Positions 55,362 to 64,000 of a DNA stretch of 64,000 bases are shown piece by piece. Within the stretch, counting starts at the first letter, position 1, and every line of letters begins with the position of its first letter. Source of the DNA: Panaeolus papilionaceus (taxonomy: Eukaryota > Basidiomycota > Agaricomycetes > Agaricales); contig JADNRZ010000010.1 in assembly GCA_015501605.1 (NCBI GenBank), positions 62,001 through 126,000 on the forward strand, written 5' to 3'. The translations under genes were made by a program, and so were the position numbers. Under the pieces are notes generated by a model. That model searched no databases. It saw nothing but the letters and a program-made list of their open reading frames with translations, and was not told where the DNA came from.

Positions 55362-56700
55362 ATGAATAGCTCAGCCGTTCAGAATGCTACGCACCCCAAC
55401 CCCGACACCCCGATGGCTTGGCTTAGTCCACTAGAAGCGAAGCAGATTACATTGAGGGACTACGTGGTCGTTGGTTCATGCGCAGTAAGGATCAGTCCAA
55501 AAATTCAAGTACATGTCACCTCTTGACCTTTGAGTGAACGCAGGTTCTTCTATGGGACGTCTTCGATAATTTTCGAAAGGATTACAGACTCCTGACGAGG
55601 CACGCTATCCGACTGCCAACGGTAGTCTACATCATTGCAAGGTGCGTCAGATCTCATCCACGACTGCCTTACCCGGTAACCAACCCGAACGCTCTACTTG
55701 TAGACTGGGCGCTATAGGATTCGCGCTCTCGGCGGCAATATTCGCCAGTGAGTATGCTGATTTCGTATGTGTTGCTCCTACAAAACAATTGAACATGTCA
55801 TCAATTAGCCGCCGGCGTAACATCAGATTGCGCACACTTCGCAAAGATTGTTGCGGTATTCTACCCGATCGCTGTCCCAGCAGCGTCGCTTCTCTTCTTT
55901 TTCCGACTGAAGGCAGTGTTCAATTGCAACCTCCCTGTAATCTCGTTCTTTGCCTTTGTCTGGCTCTGCCTCCTCGCTTCATGCATCCTCTTTCCCTTCG
56001 GCTTGTATGGAGCAAGGATCGGAGAAACACTATACTGTCGTATCTCGTCAGCAAAAACGTACATCATAGCTCCCGTTATGATATCCCTCGGCTATGATAC
56101 GCTTATCCTTATTGCAATATCCTGGAAGCTAATGGTCAACACTCATATTAACCACGATATTCAGACGGGAGTGAAGACTATGGTCCGTGGTGATTATCTC
56201 CCAGCATTTTCGAGGGCGCTTCATCAAGACGCTCAACTCTACTACATGTAAGCGAGATGCGCTTCTCATTCTATCTTATCTGTTATGCTCATAATTCGGA
56301 TATTCATAGGGTCACCCTGCCAGTCAACCTCGTCACCGCAATCATGTTTTGCGTAACCTCGATTCCTGCCATCTACCACGTCATGCTCACAGTCACCAAC
56401 AATGTCCTGATGAACATCATGGCCTCCAGAGTCTTCCGGAATACGAAGCTCGGGCTCTTTCAAGAGAACCGCGAGTCGTCAGATATCCCCATGGACGGAC
56501 GGAGCCCTGTTGGAGATAATCATGTTCTTCCGCTTACCTTCAAGTCGCCCAGGGGAACGATGATTGCTTCGAACATCACATCAGTCCCCGATTCCATGAT
56601 GGTCATACACGTAACGCAGAGCATTGAGCGCGATACAGGGGAGGAGGAGAGTGTGTCTGAATCTGACACGACGAAACGGCTCGAGGCGGTTGGTCAATAA
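55362..56700 (+). CDS. Multi-helix membrane protein, tandem paralog B
   Basis: Five exons (55362-55484, 55544-55641, 55704-55747, 55809-56247, 56310-56700) give 364 residues. Intron phases match those of paralog A one for one (0, 2, 1, 2), and exons 2 and 3 have the same lengths (98 and 44 bp). Motifs: LLWDVFDNFRKDYRLLTRHA, PIAVPAASLLFFFRLKAVFN, GYDTLILIAISWKLMVNTHI, GDYLPAFSRALHQDAQLYYM, MNIMASRVFRNTKLGLF. About seven hydrophobic helices. The C-terminal 85 residues are hydrophilic and likely cytoplasmic, ending with an acidic/Ser patch (GEEESVSESDTTKRLEAVGQ). All donors are GT here. Function unknown. Confidence 0.8.
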
Positions 56701-57153
56701 TTGCTCGTGTTTTTCATGTGTTCTATGCACACATGTAGTGCTTTCCAACTGGTTGGTCTCCTCTAAGTATCTGGGATATTTATGTCAGGTCAAAAAGCCT
56801 TTAATTACTTGGTTTGTGTGTGAGTGTACGCATACCATGGTTATATTTGTATTTGTATTATAAATTTAAATTAGCGATCTCGCAATTCAAATGTTGCATG
56901 AATCGTTGAATGAGAATATCGTTGATTATACATGTCAATGAGTATCCCCCAATGCGCAAGGTTATAATTAAATGGCATTTCAGTCATTAGAATGACGTAG
57001 TATGAATGTACAAGTTATGGTATTACACGGGCACGTAGCTTGGAATTATAAGTACTGTAAATGATAACCCACGTTAAATTAACTATATGTCATATCCAGT
57101 CCGTGAAGTCAAGCAATGAATGCGGAGCCGAGACTAGCGGCGCAAGGTCAGGC
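56701..57153. other. Spacer, nothing recognised
   Basis: AT-rich 3' flanks of two convergent genes. Confidence 0.5.
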
Positions 57154-57875
57154 TTATTCGTCTGATTCACTACCCGCCTTGAGGACAGCGGAATAGGTCT
57201 GCTTCTGGTCTGTCGTTCCCGCCTCAGAAATTCTCTCCCATTCCTCATCGTCCCCACACGTCGAAGGAACATAAAATGACCCCACCCCATCCTCCTCCTC
57301 TTCCGACAACACCACCACATTCCTCACCCTAGGTATCACCTCAAACTCCTTCGCTGGTCCCCGCTTCTTCGCAGGCTTTGCCAACTCATAAAGGGAGAAT
57401 GAGCGTACAGGAGGTTCGCCATCAGGGAACTCGGGTGAGTCAATGAAGTCTACCCGGAAGTCGTAGACGTCATCGTCTGTCAGTTTGAGCGCACCGTCGT
57501 CGACTTGAGGTGCGGAGACGAATGCCTTGCTCCGGTAGGCAGGGTTGCCTCGTCCACGAGGGCTTGGGGTGGGTTTGTGATAGTTAGGATCCGTGCGCAT
57601 TGGTGCCTACATGAATTTTAGCGTCAGTGCACACGGCATAAGTGAGAGAGGAATCGTAGTCATACATATGGCGTTGCTTCCAATCCCTCCGGATGACGAG
57701 GTACACGCATGGATTCTCGCGCAACAGCGAAGGTAGTACCTTCAGCATGAGCTTTCGCTCGGATTGTCTGGAGGAAGGTATGTCACTGTCAGCATCAATA
57801 AACTATGATCCGGAATAGACACACCTTGTTGAATACAACTCTGGCAGAGGGTGCCTTCTGGTTTGAGCGCGTCAT
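57154..57875 (-). CDS. Uncharacterised short protein, tandem paralog 1
   Basis: Three exons (57825-57875, 57666-57767, 57154-57606) give 201 residues. No known domain. Shared with paralog 2 (58681-59398): the start MTRS..AAPSAR.VFNKT.RA-AHA, a PRGRG motif, VDDGALKLTDDDVYDFRVDF, then SLYELAKPAKKRGPAKEFEV, IPRVRNVV and an acidic patch followed by EWERIS and YSAVLK. The basic KPAKKRGPAK block could be a nuclear signal or nucleic-acid contact; this is a guess. Exons 1 and 2 have similar lengths and phases in both copies. Confidence 0.7.
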
Positions 57876-58680
57876 TGGAGAGTTATGTGAGGGAGGAGCT
57901 TAAGGACGTCAACAAGAGTGCGTTCGGGTATAATTCACGATGTAGCCAGGGGTAAGAGGGTGAGGTGCCAGCTGGTCAAGGCTATAAGTATGGTGCAAGG
58001 GAAAGCCTGATGATGCAAAACATTCGTATTCGGTAAAGCTGCTGACACATGATTGCTTCAACCGGCACTTAGATGTTGGAACAGCCCTTGACTACATAGT
58101 TGGGCCTGGCGTTCTTGGAGAAGGTGGCATCGGCGGCAACACGACATCGCACGTTCACAATTGCGAAAGCTGTGCTTGAAATGATGTTCAAGTGCTGCAA
58201 ATACAGCATGAATACTGTTGGTAAGCTCAGCCTTGAACATCGGAGGTTTTGCGGGGGTTTGCTTTTTGAAAGGCCTGACTCAGAGAGAATGGACCATACG
58301 TCATTTTAATCTCGAAATAGCACCATGCCCCTATTCATTGAGGATACCAGAAATGTGGTTTGCATGTGTACAAGCGCTCAGTTCAGCATCGCATCAGAGC
58401 AGTTCAAATTACATCTTATATTGTGCTCTACACGATATCGGGCCAATGGCTAAAGCCCTGGTAGTATATTCGCCAAAGAACATATGAGGCATATACAGCA
58501 GAAAAGGGGGGTTACACAGGCTGGGCTAGTGTTAACTCTATCTAAGGTGAGGCTAAGGAAAGCAGACAGACAAATTCGAGCTGTGGATCCCGTCATCCCG
58601 AAGGCGTGTCATCATTGCAAGCATAAGAATGCTGTTTGCATAGACAAAAGTGTCGGTCAAGAATCAAGGTATCGGGAAGT
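57876..58680. other. Spacer between tandem paralogs
   Basis: Promoter side of paralog 1 and 3' flank of paralog 2. Short frames only; nothing recognised. Confidence 0.5.
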
Positions 58681-59398
58681 TCACGTATCAGGCCCTCGCA
58701 GGACGGCTGAATACGATTTCCTGTTGTCAAGGGACTGTTCGTCAGAAATGCGCTCCCATTCGTCATCTCCGCCGCTAGTCGAAGCAAGATAGAACGACTC
58801 AATGTCGTCATCGTCCTCCAGAGCTAGGACATTGCGCAAGCGGGGGACGACTTCGAACTCCTTCGCTGGTCCTCGTTTCTTGGCTGGGCGGGCGAGGTCG
58901 AAGAGAGAAACAGAATGGGAAGTTGGCTGAGGAAGAGCAGGGGTGTCGGAGAAATCGACGCTGAAGTCGTATACGTCTTCATCCTCCACCTCCAACGCAC
59001 CGTCGTCAATCTGGGGTCCGGAAATGTACAGCTTGCTGTTGTAGTTGTAGCTACCACGGCCTCGGGGCCTTGCAGTTGATCTGTAGTCAGAATCGCAGTT
59101 GCAAGGAATTCCGTTTGGCCCCTAAAAATTGTTGTGGGTCAATAAGTGGTTATATGATAGGTAGAACACAAAGATGCTCACTGTTCCTAGTTGATGGTTT
59201 CCGACAAGCGAGACATGAATGCCTGCTGGGAGGGTTGTGCGTGCGGCGGCGAAGGTTATGCCTTTTGCATGAGCTTCAGCACGGACGGTCTGGATGAAAA
59301 TAAGTGAGTCATGGTCTTTTTTTCCAAGGGAATGGTGTTGTCCGTACCTTATTGAACACGGTGCGAGCAGAGGGTGCAGCTTTAGAAGAGCGCGTCAT
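58681..59398 (-). CDS. Uncharacterised short protein, tandem paralog 2
   Basis: Three exons (59348-59398, 59182-59289, 58681-59121) give 199 residues. Clear paralog of 57154-57875: RPRGRGSYNYNSKLYISGPQ, IDDGALEVEDEDVYDFSVDF, SLFDLARPAKKRGPAKEFEV, VPRLRNVLAL, GDDEWERISDEQ, SYSAVLRG. Exon 1 is exactly 51 bp in both. The middle exon encodes AHAKGITFAAARTTLPAGIH, diverged from copy 1. Same strand, about 0.8 kb apart: a local tandem duplication. Function unknown. Confidence 0.7.
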
Positions 59399-60162
59399 AG
59401 TATCAGAGGGAGCAGTGGCTAGTTTTGATGACTTTGGAGTAGGATAGTACTTGAAGTGCTGGAAGAGAGTATTCGCTATGCAGCACAAAGGACTGCAGCA
59501 CCAGCTTATATCCCTCCTTCCGTCTCCTTACGAGACGGTGGTATGAGTCAATTGCCAGACTTGGCGGGCTCCGAAGTACTTGTACTCCGGTACAGCAAGA
59601 TACAGCAATGATGAGTCATTGATGCGAACCGTGGCCCAGGCTATTCAAGGAGATCAATGGTGCCTAAGTTTATACATAATATGGGATGAGAACGGTCGAC
59701 AGGGACAAGAACGGGATAAAAGGAAAATCCAGTAGTTTGGTGATTGCTGCTGACGGGCAGTGACTTCTGAAGGGACCGCTAATTCAGAACAACAGGACAA
59801 GCCGAGTCACCTACTCGCATGTTAATAGGCAGTGCAACTCTTTTTCATTCACTCTCCCTGGGAATAGTACTTCTCTCGCAACGGTTCGCAGGAAGATCTG
59901 AAGAGAAAAAAGCCCAGTGTATGTGTCCCAATATCAGCTGAAAATATGAGGCTAAGATGTCCTAGCGGTGATAAGGATGATGGGAGTAAAGCTAAGAGCG
60001 ATTGCGGTGGCAGTGCGAATGGGCGTGGATCCCAAAAACCCACCAAAAAAATAAACATACATAATAATTGTTGCTTCCTCCAAAAATATTTGACCCTGAA
60101 TTCAAGTTGACGACGGATGGATGCTGGTATCTCAGCCAAAATATTGACCTGAGACGATAAAT
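59399..60162. other. Spacer before the tRNA gene
   Basis: 5' flank of paralog 2 and 3' flank of the tRNA (minus strand). No coding region supported. Confidence 0.5.
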
Positions 60163-60234
60163 TCCTTCTAGCCGACTCGAACGACTGACCTCGTCATTAC
60201 TAGTGACGCGCTCTACCAACTGAGCTAAGAAGGA
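60163..60234 (-). tRNA. tRNA-Thr (anticodon AGT)
   Basis: 72 nt on the minus strand with no intron. The acceptor stem TCCTTCT pairs with AGAAGGA. The D-arm has GCTC/GAGC with AGTTGGTA. The anticodon stem CGTCA/TGACG encloses the loop CTAGTAA, so the anticodon is AGT. The T-arm AGTCG/CGGCT encloses TTCGAGT. A-box and B-box (GTTCGAGTC-like) are both present. CCA is not encoded, as usual in eukaryotes. Confidence 0.93.
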
Positions 60235-60806
60235 CATACTATCTGATGGCGTGTTGTCGAAATGTGCAGTCGCGTATCCTGCACGGAGCAGTCGTGCCGC
60301 ACCATTCCTGCAACTAATAAAGAGGCTGATGAAATAAAATATAGACAGCAATGATACAACACAGTGTTGAAGGGCAGGTCAAGTCAGGCTAATTATGTGT
60401 GCAAGAAACTACAAAATCCCAAGTCTGGGAACGCGGAAATGAAAGAAAATCTACAAAAGCAGGACATGCAGTACACAACATCATGATTATTATGAGGTAA
60501 TATCTACAAAGAATACGAATAAGGGTTAAATGATGCAGTATTTCATGTGTATAGGCTGCAGTAGGGAGTGAGACGCCAACACAGGATGCGGAATACGAGA
60601 ATGATAATTGGTGCAATGAAGGGGATGAACCGAATGCGATATGATAAAATTAAGTTTATGCGAGTGCGAACAAGAACGAAAAATGGGCTGTGGAAATGTG
60701 ATCCAGGGTATAATTAAAAAGACAGGACGAAAAGGGAGTCGTAGAGGGATAGGACGTGACGGCACAAGATAGAAAGCAGAGAATGGCAAAGAGGAAAAGG
60801 CACGCG
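60235..60806. other. Spacer, PLC 3' flank
   Basis: 3' region of the phospholipase gene and 5' flank of the tRNA. Nothing else recognised. Confidence 0.5.
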
Positions 60807-63800
60807 TTAGTCGCACTGTTCACCCTCTCCGACCCGGCTGAGGTTAATTTTGACGAAGAGTGTCGAATAAAGATATTGTGAGAGCTGAGAGTCATGTAAC
60901 GGAAGGTGTCGGTAACCTGTAAAAACATCGTCAGGAAAGGGCCTAGTATGAACAATGAAAAAAAAAAAAAGGCGACTGACCCATTCCCAAGCACCCCACT
61001 GGTGCACAATACACCGCCAACCCCTCATCCGTCTCATGTTTTGCGCCATCCTCCTGCTTGACAGCAAATCTCACAAACGCCAAATCCAACATATCGCCCA
61101 CACAATCAAAGGTCAACCTCAACTTCTCCTCCCAGACAGGATTAAACCCATTCCGTTTCACCACCCCCGTATGCTTCGTCACGACTCGTTCGTGAACACT
61201 GGCAGCAGCACTAGACCCATTGGGTTCAGGTTGATGAGCAGAGTGTAGGTCCAAGGTGCCCTTGTCATCCACCATAAACGACGGCGTGGCTCCATTGGCT
61301 TTAACAGCATGCCCCGACTGCGGATTTCGGCTCGTGCTCCTCTTTCTATCCACACTGATATCTCTAGGTCGACTCCTACTCCTGCCTCGTTTCAGACTCA
61401 AACCCGCACCCAACCCGCCAGATCCACTCCCTCCCCCAGATCCTTTCTGTACCAGGGGTCCGTCGGGGACATGGACCGTGACCTCCACATAGGGATCCAC
61501 AATCGCTCGTCCGGGTACCTCTCTCCCGCTCGCATCCTTGGGTCTAGGAAGCTGCTGTGCTGAGATTATCGTAATATCAAGATGATACCACGTCCGGGTC
61601 GCCAACAGCTCTTTGTTAGTGAGCGGATATGGTGAGTGATGTTTATGTAGATGCAGATGGCTAGCGAGATGGTGATGAGCAAGGTGCTGATGTTGATCCT
61701 GACGCCTTGAGGGTGAGTGGTCCACACATTCCCTGTGATGGGGTGGATATGTAGGGATGACTTGAGGCCTCAGGACTGCTGGCTTGAGAACATATCCTGA
61801 ACGCCCATTGCGCAGGAACATGGCTTGATTTATCGTGAATCCAAGGTCTAGAAAATCAATTTAAAAAAAGATAAAAGTAAAGATCAGTAAACGTCCGTTA
61901 AAGCACCAGAGCGACAAAACAAAAGAAACCTCACCAAACGTTTGCCAATTCAACGCAACTAACTGAGCACCAACAGCCCAGAATTTATTCGGCAAATAAT
62001 TACTCGAATTCAACCTCGTCCCCTTGGGGTATATCCGCACAAGGTGTGTCCTAGTATGCTTGATCAAATCCCATGCACCGCCAGATCCCAGTGACTCTTT
62101 GCCTTTATCGGCCCTTCCTCTACTCATGCTACGTCCACTCCTTGCAGCCGTCCTCGGGCTGGCCATAGCAGCTACCCTCAGAGCATATCCTGCACCCACT
62201 GCAGTCCCATTCGCAACTCCTCCCTCATCTTCCGTCGCCGGAGCCGTCGTCGTCGTTCCCATCCCTGTCACATCCGACTCCGCATGCTCGCCATTGACCT
62301 CATAAGTCGAAGGCGATCTCGCGATCATCCTATTCACCACATTCTCCGACAGCGAAAACATGTGCTCAGGCGCATAGTACTCCTTCTTGTTCAACCCCCT
62401 GAACCTAACCCCAACGGTGTAAACAAGGAGAGAAACGAGGTTAGGCGACATTTTGGGCTTAGGTTTGGACGTGCTTGAGCTATGACTAGCAGGAGTGGGA
62501 ATGTTGAGCGTAGCATTGATAGAGGATGCAGTAGGAACGGATGATCCAGATGCGGAGAGAAGAGATGTTGAGTGGAATGGGAAAGAAGAAGGAGGGCTTG
62601 ACTCGGATTGTTGATCCGGTGATTGCACAAGTTGCGCCGGTGACATCACTGGGGGCGATTGCGATAAACCTATAGCAGGGTCGGTAGCGATGGTTGCGGT
62701 GCTTCCTGATGAACGATGACCACGTATTTTGATAGGCAATGACAAAGATGAGGACCTCCCAACACCTCGTACTTTGCCCAAAAAGCTCGCTCCTGCTCTA
62801 CTGAGCTGACCTGAAAATGATGTTATTAAAAAGTAATATCGTGAAAACTAAACGACTATTACCCTTCACTCCCCCATCCTCGCTCTTCGACTTTCCTTTC
62901 TCCTTCTTCGGGGTTTCCTGTGTTATCACAGGAAGATTTGGCACAACGGTGGGTGTCGGCGACATAGAACCCGACGCAGATTCGCTCAAATGCTTGACAC
63001 CCCTTCCTCTCATCTTCCTTGTACCCATCTCAGAATCCGACGTAGACGAGGGTTCAGTGGAATAAAAATCTGTCACGTCTGCTGGATGTGCCTGATCCAC
63101 GTTGCCATCCGTAGTCGGAAAACGCTGAAGCATAAGATTTTTCGTCTTTAGAAAAATATTAGTACGTTGCTACACATGGGTAATATGACGGAACAAACGC
63201 ACCTTCAACAAAATTTTGCCTTTCAACTCCTCCGGGCTAGGCAAACTCTCAATCTTCTGCACCTTGACGCTCTCTAGGCCGGTTGTCGGTCCAGGCGCAT
63301 CAGAGATAGACCTGACCAACGCATCCCCGAAAACCTCAATCATAATCTCAGCAATCAGCTCCTGCTGCGGAACTGAGCAGTGCACTTCAGCTGAGATGAT
63401 GATAGGGTATGGGGAGGCGACAAAGCCGTATTTTATGATAGCGTGACAGACTTCCCGTAGAGAGACTTTTGATGTGAGAGTTTTTCCATGGAAGATCATA
63501 GGGCCGTTGTCGCCATCGTAGATGTCAACTAATTTTTTTTCACCAAAAAAGACATGAAGAAGAAAAAAAAAAGTCAGCATTCATGTAACGGGAAAAAAAA
63601 AATTTTAAAAAGAGAGGCATCAACATACCTTCAACGCTCCTACAACCTTGCAACAACGCCCTAATATATCCTTCAATCGTGCTTTCACCCACGAGCTGAT
63701 GCCCAACCAGGTACGTATTATGCGACGATGAGATAAAATACTCGCAGAGGGGCCGGGTCATATCGTGCCAGATACCACGGTGGACATCTGAGTATGCCGA

Positions 63801-64000
63801 GTTCTCGGACGATAGGAGGAATGCGGTGAATGTTTCCAACGTCATTGTGGGTTTGGATGTCGTCGCAGCATGATTTGAAGATGACGATGATTTCGTAATT
63901 TCGTTAGGAGGTGAAACTACGATTGAGGTAGAAGTTGGGTTCTTGACTGCTGCAGAAGGGTAAACAGAGTGTTTGTCGAAAATTGCTTGGAGATCTGCAT
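60807..64000 (-). CDS. PLC1: Phosphoinositide-specific phospholipase C, 5' part beyond the window
   Basis: Minus strand, several exons, stop at 60807, open to the window end. It cleaves PIP2 to diacylglycerol and IP3. Catalytic X box: [18 protein letters not shown] (His and Asn), then across an intron [20 protein letters not shown] (Glu, Asp) with KTLTSK, then [11 protein letters not shown] (Glu). A long Ser-rich X-Y linker follows. The Y box has [20 protein letters not shown] and [15 protein letters not shown]. The C2 domain starts at [20 protein letters not shown], with [12 protein letters not shown], a low-complexity insert ([24 protein letters not shown]), [15 protein letters not shown], and the end [20 protein letters not shown]. 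Canonical Ca and substrate residues look intact; the linker and C2 insert are longer than in yeast. The EF-hand and PH-like region, if any, lies outside. Gene symbol by homology only. Confidence 0.92.

Noticed and set aside
1..64000. CRISPR arrays, bacterial operons, rRNA genes
   Set aside because: None seen; the only regular repeats are the coding minisatellite, the palindrome cluster, the LTRs and terminal repeats. Gene structure is eukaryotic throughout.

Overview
The window looks like nuclear DNA of a filamentous basidiomycete, most likely an agaricomycete. Genes are intron-dense with short introns (mostly 50-70 bp, GT-AG). They encode families typical of that group: a SEC61 alpha translocon subunit, a GH5 exo-beta-1,3-glucanase with an N-terminal anchor, a DUF6533-type seven-helix protein, an AAT-type amino acid permease, an F-box/LRR-like protein and a PI-phospholipase C. 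Exon structures below were rebuilt by hand from splice sites and reading phase. Wherever I give a residue count, the exon lengths sum to a multiple of three.

Layout. 0-3.4 kb: two tandem copies of a secreted choice-of-anchor-B-like gene, with duplicated 5' flank. 6.5-9.5 kb: GH5 glucanase. 11.1-11.8 kb: relic of a GTPase C-terminus beside a tiny signal-peptide exon. 14.0-16.1 kb: SEC61 alpha. 17.0-18.7 kb: complete P-loop GTPase flanked by two more copies of the signal-peptide exon, one of them dead. 19.5-23.4 kb: seven-helix protein and F-box-like protein. 24.6-27.1 kb: amino acid permease.

28.27-47.93 kb: the central discovery. I read this as one 19,660-bp CACTA (EnSpm/Tnp2) DNA transposon. 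It has 25-bp terminal inverted repeats beginning CACTG, a 3-bp AAT duplication at both ends, a five-exon Tnp2 transposase gene and three accessory genes. The sequences outside its two ends are parts of one kinase-like relic, in the same strand and frame, so the element appears to have split it. Inside it lies a second, very young insertion: a complete 7,915-bp Ty3/gypsy chromovirus (35,054-42,968) with 578-bp LTRs that look identical and a GCACA duplication. It also has a self-priming type primer-binding site and an unusual third zinc-knuckle ORF after pol. The gypsy element landed in a cluster of about 15 copies of a 13-bp palindrome that lies between two divergent genes of the DNA transposon and is probably its regulatory region.

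48.2-64 kb: host genes resume. There is a VOC-fold protein with a hydrophobic C-terminal tail, a single-pass membrane protein with two extracellular repeats, two tandem multi-helix membrane-protein paralogs, two tandem paralogs of an uncharacterised short protein, a tRNA-Thr(AGT), and a PI-PLC cut by the window edge. The window does not look like one pathway. It is an ordinary fungal gene neighbourhood with local gene duplications and one nested transposon insertion.
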